From: Nonomuraea dietziae
Lineage (GTDB): Bacteria; Actinomycetota; Actinomycetes; Streptosporangiales; Streptosporangiaceae
Length of the DNA stretch: 64,000 nucleotides
Direction of reading: 5' to 3'
Assembly (NCBI RefSeq): GCF_014195505.1
Contig: NZ_JACIBV010000001.1
Location: 8,308,001 to 8,372,000 of the forward strand
Below the pieces are notes generated by a model. The model was not told where the DNA came from. It did not search any database and was given only the letters and a program-made list of their open reading frames with translations. Within the stretch, counting starts at the first letter, position 1, and the number at the start of each line of letters is the position of its first letter. Below are positions 41,778 through 50,600 of the stretch, one piece after another. A program made the translations under genes and the position numbers.

Positions 41778-43252
41778 GTCGGCCTGAACGTCTCGAGGAT
41801 GGTGTCGAGGGTGGCCCTGCCCTCGGCCCACAACTGTTCGGGGGTCTCCCAGTAGAGGGCGAAGGGACGGCCGTCGCGCAGCCTGAAGCCCCGGTTCAGC
41901 ACGTGGATCATCTGGCCGTCCTTGTTTCTGGTGAACTCCCAGTCGGCGGCCTCGACCCCGAGGTAGGTGAGCTGGACGATGCCGAGCCTGGTGTAACCCT
42001 GGAACTGGCCCTTCGCCTGGATCTCCTGCTCCAGGCTCTCCCACTCCTGCTTGGGGGTCAGGCCGGTCTTGCCCGAGTCGGTCCACTCGATGATGAGCTC
42101 GCCCCTGGTGCCCGGCCCCTTGACGCTGATGCTGCTGCGCCCCTCCGGGTTCCTGGTCGCCTTCCACCCGCCGGGGACGGCGACGGAGAAGCCGCCCGTG
42201 GCGTTGCTGAGTCTGCGCCAGCCGGGTGGCAGGGCGGGGCTCGGGCTGCCGCCGGGCGAGGGCTTCGCCGAGGGCGTGGCGGAGGAGGAAGGCGTCGAGG
42301 AGCCGGAGGACGAGGCGTTCACGGCCGGTGAGTCCGTCTGCCCCATCGCCCACACCCCGGCGGCGGCCACCGCGGCGACCGCCAGCCCGGCAGGAAGGAG
42401 CCGGCGCAGCGGCGAGCGCCTGGCGGGCGCGGGGCCCACGACGGTCGGCGAGCTCCCTTCGGTGAGCGAGGCCAGCCTGGCCGAGGCCTCCTCCGCGCTC
42501 ATCCGCGTGGCGGGGTCCCTGCGCAGCAGCCCTGAGATCACCGGGGCGAGCGCCCCGGCCAGCCGCGGGGGCTCAGGCGGGTCGCGCAGCACCGCGGCGA
42601 CCGTCGCCGCCCACGAGTCCCGTTCGTACGGCGCGCGGCCCTCCACGGCCGTGTGCAGCGTCGCGCCCAGCGACCACAGGTCGGAGGCGGGCGTGGCGGG
42701 CAGGCCGTTGAGCCGTTCGGGCGGCATGTAGGCGGGCGTGCCGACCAGGTTGCCTGTGGCGGTGAGCCCCGCCTCGGCCTCCATCGCGGCGATGCCGAAG
42801 TCGGTCAGCACGACCCTGCCGTCCTCGGCCAGCAGCACGTTCTCCGGCTTGACGTCGCGGTGCAGCACCCCCGCCGCGTGGGCGGCCCGGAGCGCCGCGA
42901 GCACCGCGCCGCCGACGCGGGCCGCCTCTCCCACCGGCATCGGGCCCCGCTCCCTGACCACCGCGGCCAGCGAGCGCGAGCGCACCAGCTGCATCACGAT
43001 CCAGGGCCTGCCGTCCTCCTCGATGACGTCGTGGACGACGACCACGTTGGGGTGGTCGAGGCGGCCCGCCGCCCGCGCCTCCCTGATGGTGCGCTGGTTG
43101 AGCTGGGCGCGCTTCTCCTCGCCGATGCCCGTGTAGCGGACCTCCTTGATCGCCACGGTCCTGTCGAGCAGGTCGTCGTGGGCGCGCCAGACGATGCCCA
43201 TGCCACCCTCGCCGATGGGCTCCAGCAGGCGATACCTGTTTCCTACGCGCAC
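41774..43252 (-). CDS. membrane Ser/Thr protein kinase with external C-terminal domain (kinase 2)
   Basis: Hanks-type kinase, 492 aa. Kinase domain about residues 6-255 with GEGGMGIV, Lys36, HRDVKPENVLLAEDG and DFGIA. A membrane helix lies near 285-303 (LLPAGLAVAAVAAAGVWAM), then a Ser/Pro linker, then a folded external domain of about 145 residues. That domain starts LPPGWRRLSNATGGFSVAVP, has ADWEFTRNKDG and ends LDTILETFRPT. The same domain type is present in kinase 3. The start is nine bases after the kinase 3 stop, and the 3' end overlaps the AraC gene. The external domain is not PASTA; its ligand is unknown. Confidence 0.92.
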   Translation of the reverse strand: MRVGNRYRLLEPIGEGGMGIVWRAHDDLLDRTVAIKEVRYTGIGEEKRAQLNQRTIREARAAGRLDHPNVVVVHDVIEEDGRPWIVMQLVRSRSLAAVVRERGPMPVGEAARVGGAVLAALRAAHAAGVLHRDVKPENVLLAEDGRVVLTDFGIAAMEAEAGLTATGNLVGTPAYMPPERLNGLPATPASDLWSLGATLHTAVEGRAPYERDSWAATVAAVLRDPPEPPRLAGALAPVISGLLRRDPATRMSAEEASARLASLTEGSSPTVVGPAPARRSPLRRLLPAGLAVAAVAAAGVWAMGQTDSPAVNASSSGSSTPSSSATPSAKPSPGGSPSPALPPGWRRLSNATGGFSVAVPGGWKATRNPEGRSSISVKGPGTRGELIIEWTDSGKTGLTPKQEWESLEQEIQAKGQFQGYTRLGIVQLTYLGVEAADWEFTRNKDGQMIHVLNRGFRLRDGRPFALYWETPEQLWAEGRATLDTILETFRPT

Positions 43253-43261
43253 CAGCGAAGC

Positions 43262-45049
43262 TTACTTGGACGGTTTGAAGGTCGCCGCGAACGTGTCGAA
43301 GAACCGCAGATCGCGCTTCCAGTTCTCCTCGAGCGTGTGCCAGTAGATCGCGTAGCCCTTGCCGTTGTCGGTGACGAAGCCGCGGTTGCGCACCTTGGAC
43401 TTACCGGTGTTGGTGTTCCAGGTGAACTCCCAGTCGGCCGCGGCCTTCATGTAGTCGACCTTCTTGATGCCGATCAGCTTGTAACCGCCGAAGTTGCCCC
43501 TGGCGCTCGGCTCCTGCACCTTCCAGTCCTTGTACGGGTCGCTGCCTGGGTCGGTGGCCTGCTCGATCAGCAGGAAGGAGTTGGAGGAGGCGCCGGGGCC
43601 GCGGAAGTAGACCTGCCTGCCCCTGCGGTCGTAGACGTCCCAGCCCTTGGGCAGGCCGACGGAGAAATCCAGCTCCTTGTCCTTGTACATCCGCCAGCCG
43701 TCCGGCAGCGCCGACTCCGTCTTCGACGCCGAAGGCGAAGGACTGGGCGAGGCGGAGGGCTTGTCGGCGGGGGTGGCGGCGGTCGCCGTCGCGGTGGCGG
43801 TGACCGTGGTCGTCACCTTCTGCGTCGGGCTCCTGCTCGCCTCGGGATCGGCCTGGCCCGCCGAGCGCAGGCCGAGGATGCCCGCCACGCCGCCCACCAC
43901 GACGACCCCGACGACCGCGGCGATGACGGGGAGCGCACGCCGTGAGGGAGCGGGGGAGGTGGCCGTGGGCGTGGTCGCGTCGGGCAGGCGCATGCCCGTC
44001 TGCGCCATCTCCTGGGGCTCCTCGGGCTCCTCTGGCTCCTTCGCCGGAGGCCTGGCGGGGGTCCGCGTGGGAGGCGCGGGGGGCGGAGGGGGAGGCGACG
44101 AGGACGCGGCGGGTGAGGCAGGCGGAGCCGCGATGCGGGGGAGACTGGGGTCGGTCGGGGTGTCGTCGACGTCCACCACCGGCACGACGGGGCGGCGCGG
44201 GGTGCGCACCGTCTCGCTCCTTGACGACTCCGCGGCGGCCCTGCGCAGCAGCCTGGCGGCCTCGTCGAAGCCCAGGCGCTGGTCGGGCTCCTTGGCCAGC
44301 AGGCCGGCGAGGACGGGCTTGAGCGCCCCCGCCCGCTTCGGCGGCTCGGGGTCGTCGTTGAGCACGGCCATCATGGTCGCCATCGCCATGCCGCGCTCGT
44401 GCGGCGCCCTGCCCTCGACCGCGGTGTAGAGCGTCGCGCCCAGCGACCACAGGTCCGACTCACGTCTGGCGGGCAGGCCCTTCAGCCGCTCGGGCGCGAT
44501 GAAGGCGGGCGTGCCGGCCAGGCCCGTCATGGTCAGCGCGGTCTCGGTCTCCAGCGTGGCGATGCCGAAGTCGGTCAGCACGACCCTGCCGTCCTCGGCC
44601 AGCAGCACGTTCTCCGGCTTGACGTCGCGGTGCAGCACGCCGGCGTCGTGGGCGCCCCTGAGCGCGTCGAGGACGGCCAGGCCGATCTCGGCCACCTTCC
44701 CCGGCGCCAGCGGCCCGTCCGCCTTGATCACCTGTCCCAGCGAGCGGGACTGGACCAGCTGCATGACGATCCAGGGACGATCGTCCTCCTCGATGACGTC
44801 GTGCACGACGATCACGTTCGGATGGGTGAACCTGGCGGCGGCCCGCGCCTCACGCATGGTGCGGCGGTTGAGGAGCTGCACCTCGTCGCCGAGCACGGCC
44901 GCGTAGCGGACCTCCTTGACCGCGACCTCGCGGTCGAGCAGCTCGTCATGGGCCCGCCAGACGATGCCCATGCCGCCCTTGCCGATCGGCTCCTTCAGGT
45001 GGTACCGACCGGCGATGCGGCGCCCGGCATGCTGCTGTCCATCCGACAT
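43262..45049 (-). CDS. membrane Ser/Thr protein kinase with external C-terminal domain (kinase 3)
   Basis: Hanks-type kinase, 595 aa, first gene of the minus-strand run. Kinase domain about residues 16-270 with GKGGMGIV, Lys45, HRDVKPENVLLAEDG and DFGIA. A long Pro/Ser/Glu-rich juxtamembrane stretch includes a poly-Pro run near 335. A membrane helix follows (ALPVIAAVVGVVVVGGVAGI, about 391-410), then a Thr/Ala/Ser linker and an external domain (about 460-595). That domain begins LPDGWRMYKDKELDFSVGLP, has ADWEFTWNTNTG and ends FDTFAATFKPSK, clearly related to kinase 2. ATG at 45049 is chosen, with GAGG seven bases upstream. The promoter region is shared with the divergent aromatic leader. Confidence 0.92.
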   Translation of the reverse strand: MSDGQQHAGRRIAGRYHLKEPIGKGGMGIVWRAHDELLDREVAVKEVRYAAVLGDEVQLLNRRTMREARAAARFTHPNVIVVHDVIEEDDRPWIVMQLVQSRSLGQVIKADGPLAPGKVAEIGLAVLDALRGAHDAGVLHRDVKPENVLLAEDGRVVLTDFGIATLETETALTMTGLAGTPAFIAPERLKGLPARRESDLWSLGATLYTAVEGRAPHERGMAMATMMAVLNDDPEPPKRAGALKPVLAGLLAKEPDQRLGFDEAARLLRRAAAESSRSETVRTPRRPVVPVVDVDDTPTDPSLPRIAAPPASPAASSSPPPPPPAPPTRTPARPPAKEPEEPEEPQEMAQTGMRLPDATTPTATSPAPSRRALPVIAAVVGVVVVGGVAGILGLRSAGQADPEASRSPTQKVTTTVTATATATAATPADKPSASPSPSPSASKTESALPDGWRMYKDKELDFSVGLPKGWDVYDRRGRQVYFRGPGASSNSFLLIEQATDPGSDPYKDWKVQEPSARGNFGGYKLIGIKKVDYMKAAADWEFTWNTNTGKSKVRNRGFVTDNGKGYAIYWHTLEENWKRDLRFFDTFAATFKPSK

Positions 45050-45116
45050 CAACGGCCTCAAACCCCCTTCTAAGCCTAGAAATACTCCCATAGGGATCGG
45101 GTGACAGCGACCCGTG

Positions 45117-45122
45117 TAGTCT
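45117..45122 (+). promoter_or_regulatory. -10 element of the aromatic leader
   Basis: TAGTCT ends 7 bases before the leader ATG at 45130, placing the transcription start at or next to the ATG. The -35 side (around 45094-45099) is poor. A leaderless leader-peptide mRNA is predicted. Confidence 0.55.
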
Positions 45123-45129
45123 TAGATCC

Positions 45130-45186
45130 ATGACTCCTCGCTACACGTTTACCGAGCCGGCTCCCGGAGGGCCGGTCGAGCTGTAG
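45130..45186 (+). CDS. leader peptide (MTPRYTFTEPAPGGPVEL)
   Basis: An 18-residue ORF immediately after a -10 element and upstream of an intrinsic terminator and the chorismate mutase gene. It contains one Tyr codon (TAC, 45142-45144) and one Phe codon (TTT, 45148-45150) close together; TTT is very rare in this genome. No Shine-Dalgarno is needed if the mRNA is leaderless. GCCGGCTCC inside it (45156-45164) is exactly complementary to GGAGCCGGC at 45196-45204 just after its stop, so ribosome position should decide whether that stem forms. The role as a sensor of aromatic amino acids is inference. Confidence 0.65.
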   Translation: MTPRYTFTEPAPGGPVEL

Positions 45187-45208
45187 CGACCACCTGGAGC
45201 CGGCGACA

Positions 45209-45240
45209 GGCAGAGACCCGAGGTCTCTGCCCTTTTTGTT
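45209..45240 (+). terminator. intrinsic terminator / attenuator before chorismate mutase gene
   Basis: Perfect 10-bp stem GGCAGAGACC / GGTCTCTGCC with a 3-nt loop followed by CTTTTTGTTT. It is the only canonical U-tract terminator I see in the window, and it stands 54 bp before a start codon in the same direction, the classic attenuator position. Confidence 0.88.
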
Positions 45241-45293
45241 TCCTGGAGACCCCGCCGGCTCCGCTGGGACCGGCTTGAGCAATGGGAGCCGAG

Positions 45294-46115
45294 ATGACCT
45301 CCACTCTCGAACCGAGGACCGTCACCCGCTGGGTCAGCCTGCGTCCCCACCACGGGCGGGTGCCCGCCGAGGATCTGGTCGACGGCCCGCTGTACGTCGA
45401 GCCCTTCTCCGCCGCCGACCTGCCGGCGATCGCCGAGCGCGCGGCCGGCGTGGTGGTGGGTTCGGCGTGGATGCAGGACTTCCAGCTGGTGCGCGCCGTG
45501 GCCAGGCTGGGCCTGCCGGTGATCGTGCAGCGTGGCCATTCGGCCACCCTCGAGGAGTGGCTCGGCATCGCCGACTACTGCGTGGCCGAGGGCAACGACC
45601 AGGTGGTGCTCTGTGAGAGCGGCACCCGCACCCACCTGAGCCACGTCGCCCTCGACCTGACCCTGCTGCGCGCCGCCAAGGCCAGGTCGGGACGGCCGGT
45701 GCTCGCCGACGTCTCAGGCGACCCCTCGCTGGCGCCGGCCGCGATCGCCGCGGGCGCCGACGGCCTGCTGCTGTCGCCGTCGGCCTCCGACGCCGAGGTG
45801 GCCGTGGCCCGCGAGGCCGTGGCCCTGTTCGGGGCGCTGGCGGTGCGCGAGAGCCCCTCCACCCTGCCCGAGGCGCGCGAGGCCATCGACAGGGTCGACG
45901 CGGCCCTCGCCGTCCTGCTCGAACGGAGGGCCGAGCTCGCGGGCGTCGTGCAGTCGCTCAAGCCCGTCGGCGGGTTCGCGGGACGCGACATGGAGCGGGA
46001 GCGTCAGCTCGTGGCGGCGATGGCCGAGCGCGCGCCCAAGCTGGGCGCGGAGCGCCTGGCGCCGATCATGAACGCGGTGATCGAGGCGGGGCTGCGCCTC
46101 GCCGAGGAGCGCTGA
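45294..46115 (+). CDS. truncated DAHP-synthase-like domain fused to AroQ-type chorismate mutase
   Basis: A 273-aa protein of two parts. Residues about 30-185 align with the second half of class I-beta DAHP synthases (MQDFQLVRAVARLGLPVIVQ, then LEEWLGIADYCVAEGN and VVLCESGTRTH). The N-terminal strands with the metal Cys (GPCSVE) and the KPRTS loop are absent. Other key residues are changed: LKRG is VQRG, CERGIRT is CESGTRT, DPSHS is DVSGDPS and EVHP is SPSA. It is therefore probably catalytically dead as a DAHP synthase. Residues about 195-273 form an AroQ chorismate mutase with the expected residues (AREAIDRVD, LLERRAEL, QSLK, RDMERER). ATG at 45294 has GGGAG four bases upstream; ATG at 45282 is in frame. 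Expression is attenuated upstream. Its end overlaps the convergent permease gene by 50 bp. Confidence 0.82.
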   Translation: MTSTLEPRTVTRWVSLRPHHGRVPAEDLVDGPLYVEPFSAADLPAIAERAAGVVVGSAWMQDFQLVRAVARLGLPVIVQRGHSATLEEWLGIADYCVAEGNDQVVLCESGTRTHLSHVALDLTLLRAAKARSGRPVLADVSGDPSLAPAAIAAGADGLLLSPSASDAEVAVAREAVALFGALAVRESPSTLPEAREAIDRVDAALAVLLERRAELAGVVQSLKPVGGFAGRDMERERQLVAAMAERAPKLGAERLAPIMNAVIEAGLRLAEER

Positions 46116-47445
46116 CCAGCTTCCATCCCACGGCGATCGCCGCGACCAGCGCGGGAATGAGGAAGAAGGCCACTCTCTGGTTGTCGTCGGCGAAGGCCAT
46201 CAGCACCACCACGAGCGCGAGGAACCCCAGCGTGAACCAGTTGCTGTACGGCGTGCCCGGCATCGCGAACTCCGAGCGGTGCCCGGTACGGCGCAGCCGC
46301 AGCTGGCAGTAGACCAGCGTCCCCCACGTGGTGATCACGCCCAGCGAGGCGACGGCGGTGGCGATGTCGAAGGCCCGCTGGGGCACGAAGTAGAACAGCG
46401 CCACCCCAGCGAGGAAGACCGAGGCGGTCAGCATGATGCCCCCGACGGGCACGTGCCTGGAGCTGAGGCCGCCGGTGAAGCGCGGCGCCTCGCCCTTGAG
46501 CGCCATCGCTCGCAGGATGCGCCCCGTGGAGTACAGGCCCGAGTTGCACGAGGAGGTGGCGGCGGTGATGACGATGAGGTTCATCGCGTCGGCCGCCCAC
46601 GGCACGCCCAGCCTGGCGAAGACCGTGACGAAGGGCGAGGTGCCGGCGCTGTAGAACGTCCACGGCAGCACCATGGTCAGCAGCAGGATCGAGCCGATGT
46701 AGAACAGCGCGATGCGCCACACCACGCCGTTGACCGCCTTGGGCATCACCTGCCTGGGGTTCTTGGTCTCGCCCGCCGCGATGCCGACCAGCTCGATCGA
46801 GGCGTAGGCGAAGACCACCGCCTGCAGGCTCATGAGCACGACGGGCAGGCCGTTGGGGAAGAACCCGCCGTGCGCGGTGAGGTTGCCCACCCCCGCCCTG
46901 GTGCCGCCGACGTCCATGCTGAACAGCACCAGGGCCAGGCCGACGACCAGGAAGGCGCAGATCGCCAGGACCTTCAGCAGCGCGAACCAGAACTCGAGCT
47001 CGCCGAAGAGCTTGACCGACACCAGGTTGACCACCAGCACGAAGACCAGAGCGATCAGCGCGGTGAGCCACTGGGGGAAGCCGGGCGCCCAGTAGGCGAC
47101 GTAGGTCGCGATCGCGGTCAGCTCGGCGATGCCGGTGAAGGCCCAGTTGATCCAGTACATCCAGCCGCTGGCGAAGGCGGCCCACGGCCCGACGAACTCG
47201 CCCGCGTACTCCACGAAGGAGCCCGAGGTGGGCCGGTAGAGGACCAGTTCGCCCAGGGCGCGCATGACGAAGAAGGCGGCCAGGCCGGCGACGGCGTAGG
47301 AGAGCACCAGCGCGGGACCGGCGGCGGCGAGCCTGCCGCCCGCGCCGAGGAACAGGCCCACGCCGATGGCGCCGCCGATCGCGATCATCTGGACCTGGCG
47401 GTTGCCGAGGGCGTGGGAGTAGCCCTCGTCGGACTGTGCGCGCAC
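46066..47445 (-). CDS. APC-family amino-acid permease
   Basis: A 459-aa permease of the amino acid/polyamine/organocation superfamily (AAT-like) with about twelve membrane helices. Landmarks are MIAIGGAIGVGLFLGAGG near residues 20-37, the family motif FVMRALGELVLYRPTSGSFVEYAGEF in pieces near 59-84, and ELVGIAAGETKNPRQVMPKA in the middle. The substrate is a proton-coupled amino acid, unspecified. GTG at 47445 has GGAG eight bases upstream. Its 3' end overlaps the chorismate mutase gene by 50 bp tail to tail. An aromatic substrate would fit the neighbour but is only a guess. Confidence 0.88.
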   Translation of the reverse strand: MRAQSDEGYSHALGNRQVQMIAIGGAIGVGLFLGAGGRLAAAGPALVLSYAVAGLAAFFVMRALGELVLYRPTSGSFVEYAGEFVGPWAAFASGWMYWINWAFTGIAELTAIATYVAYWAPGFPQWLTALIALVFVLVVNLVSVKLFGELEFWFALLKVLAICAFLVVGLALVLFSMDVGGTRAGVGNLTAHGGFFPNGLPVVLMSLQAVVFAYASIELVGIAAGETKNPRQVMPKAVNGVVWRIALFYIGSILLLTMVLPWTFYSAGTSPFVTVFARLGVPWAADAMNLIVITAATSSCNSGLYSTGRILRAMALKGEAPRFTGGLSSRHVPVGGIMLTASVFLAGVALFYFVPQRAFDIATAVASLGVITTWGTLVYCQLRLRRTGHRSEFAMPGTPYSNWFTLGFLALVVVLMAFADDNQRVAFFLIPALVAAIAVGWKLVSAPRRGAAPPRSPRS

Positions 47446-47629
47446 CGTTTCTCCTTTGTCACGGAAACGATATATGCGCAGGTAGAGGTGGGTCTCAGGG
47501 GCTCGCCGTGCAGTCTGTAGCGGAGGCCGTACACCTCGTCAGGGGCTGGTGGCGCGGGCCGGAAAAGTCGGTGCGGCCCATTAGGCTCAGAGCCTGCACA
47601 TCCGGTCTCGATGGAGGAGGCGCCGCTCC
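47446..47629. other. divergent spacer permease / dnaE
   Basis: Contains ATATAT-like sequence at about 47470-47476 that may be the -10 of the permease gene on the minus strand, and TAGGCT near 47582 as a possible dnaE -10. GGAGGAGG lies shortly before the dnaE ATG. No SOS box and no hairpin were seen. Confidence 0.35.
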
Positions 47630-50600
47630 ATGTCGTCCAGTGACTCGTTTGTACACCTGCACGTGCATACCGAGTACTCCATGCTGGACGGGGCCGCGCG
47701 CCTCAAGCAGATGTTCAAACAGGTCGGCGAGCTCGGCATGCCCGCCATCGCCATCACCGACCACGGCAACATGCACGGCGCCTACGACTTCTACCGGCAG
47801 GCCACCGGCGCGGGCATCAAGCCGATCATCGGCATCGAGGCCTACGTCGCGCCCGAGCTGCGGCAGAACAAGAAGCCGGTGCTGTGGGGCGAGCCGCACC
47901 AGAAGAAGGACGACGTCTCAGCCGGTGGCTACTACACCCACATGACGATCTGGGCGCGCAACAAGGCCGGCCTGCACAACCTGATGCGGCTGTCCTCCCG
48001 CGCCTACACCGAGGGCTTCGTGCGCAAGTGGGCGCGCATGGACGCCGAGATCCTCGCCGAGCACTCCGAGGGCCTCATGGCCACCACGGGCTGCCCCTCG
48101 GGCGAGGTCCAGACCAGGCTGCGCCTCGGTCAGTACGACGAGGCGGTCAAGGCCGCGGCGAGGTACCAGGAGATCTTCGGCAGGGACAACTACTTCCTCG
48201 AGATCATGGACCACGGCCTCGACATCGAGCGCAGGGTCCGCGACGGGCTGACCAGGATCAGCAAGGAGCTGGCCATCCCGCCGCTGGTCACCAACGACTC
48301 CCACTACACCTACGAGTCCGACGCGGCCTCCCACGACGCCCTGCTGTGCATCCAGACAGGCAAGCAGCTGTCCGACCCCGACCGCTTCCGCTTCGACGGC
48401 TCCGGCTACTACATCAAGGACGCCGACGAGATGCGGGCGGTCGACTCCTCCGACCTCTGGCTCGAGGGCTGCCGCAACACGCTGCTCGTGGCAGAGAAGG
48501 TCGACCCCACGGGGTTCTTCGAGTTCAAGAACCTCATGCCGACGTTCCCCGTCCCCGACGGGATGACCGAGGAGGAGTTCTTCCGCCAGGAGGTGTGGAA
48601 GGGCCTGGAGCGGCGCTTCCCCAGCGGGATCGACGAGGAGCACCGCGCCTGGGCCGAGAAGGAGCTCGGGGTCATCATCCAGATGGGCTTCCCGAGCTAC
48701 TTCCTCGTGGTCGCCGACTTCATCATGTGGGCCAAGAACAACGGCATCCGCGTGGGCCCCGGCCGTGGTTCGGCGGCAGGCTCGCTGGTCGCCTACGCGC
48801 TCGGCATCACCGACCTCGACCCGATCCCGCACGGCCTGATCTTCGAGCGCTTCCTCAACCCTGAGCGCGTCTCCATGCCCGACGTCGACATCGACTTCGA
48901 CGAGCGCAGGCGCGCCGACGTGATCCGCTACGTGACCGAGAAGTGGGGCGCCGACAAGGTCGCCATGATCGCCACTTTCGGCACCATCAAGGCGAAGGCG
49001 GCCATCAAGGACGCCGGTCGCGTCCTCGGCTATCCCTACGCGCTCGGCGACAAGGTCTCCAAGGCCTTCCCTCCCGCGGTGATGGGCAAGGACATCCCGC
49101 TGGCGGGCATCTTCGACAAGGACCACCCGCGCTACGCCGAGGCGGGCGAGCTGCGCAGGCTCTACGAGGAGGACGTCGACGTCAAGGCGACGATGGACCT
49201 CGGCAGGGGCCTGGAGGGTCTGATCCGGCAGACCGGCGTGCACGCCGCGGGCGTCATCATGTCCGCCGAGGTGCTCACCGACTACATCCCCATCATGCGC
49301 CGCGACTCCGACGGCGCGATCATCACGCAGTTCGACTACCCGACCTGCGAGACGCTCGGCCTGCTGAAGATGGACTTCCTGGGCCTGCGCAACCTCACGA
49401 TCATCGACGACTGCCTGAAGGCCATCGAGCTCACCACCGGTGAGAAGATCGAGCTGCTCGACCTGCCCCTCGACGACACCACGACCTACGAGCTGCTGGC
49501 CCGCGGGGACACGCTGGGCATCTTCCAGCTCGACGGCGGCGGCATGCGCTCGCTGATGCGCCTGATGCGCCCCGACAACTTCGAGGACATTTCCGCGGCG
49601 CTCGCGCTCTACCGGCCAGGCCCGATGGGAGCCAACTCCCACACCAACTACGCGCTGCGCAAGAACGGCCAGCAGGAGATCACCCCGATCCATCCCGAGC
49701 TGGAAGAGCCGCTCAAGGAGATCCTCGACACGACCCACGGCCTGATCGTCTATCAGGAGCAGGTCATGGCCATCGCGCAGAAGGTGGCGGGCTACTCGCT
49801 CGGCGGCGCCGACCTGCTGCGCCGCGCGATGGGCAAGAAGAAGAAGTCCGAGCTGGACAAGCAGTACGAGTTCTTCGAGAAGGGCATGAGGGAGAACGGC
49901 TTCTCGCCCGCCGCCATCAAAGCCCTGTGGGACATCCTGCTGCCGTTCTCCGACTACGCCTTCAACAAGGCCCACACCGCGGGCTACGGCCTGGTCGCTT
50001 ACTGGACCGCCTATCTCAAGGCCAACTACCCGGCCGCCTACATGGCCGCCCTGCTGTCGAGCGTCAAGGACGACAAGGACAAGTCGGCGCTCTACCTCAA
50101 CGAGTGCCGCCGCATGGGCATCAAGGTCTTCCCGCCGGACGTCAACGACTCCGACTTCGACTTCACCCCGCGCGGTACCGACATCCGCTTCGGCCTGTCG
50201 GCCGTCCGCAACGTCGGTGGCAACGTCGTCGACGGCATCATCACCGCCCGCAAGGAGAAGGGCCGCTTCGCCGACTTCAAGGACTTCCTGCGCAAGGTCC
50301 CCGCGATCGTCTGCAACAAGCGGGTGATCGAGTCGCTGATCAAGGCGGGCGCCTTCGACTCGCTCGGCCACGTCCGCAAGGGCCTGGTCATGGTGCACGA
50401 GCAGGCCGTCGACGCGATCATCGACATCAAGAAGAACGAGGCCATCGGCCAGGACTCCCTGTTCGGCGCCGTCGACGGCGGCGAGGACCAGACCTTCGAC
50501 GTGCAGGTCCCGGTGGGCGAGTGGGACAAGAACACCCTGCTGCAGTTCGAGCGGGAGATGCTCGGCCTCTACGTCTCCGACCACCCGCTGTTCGGCGTGG

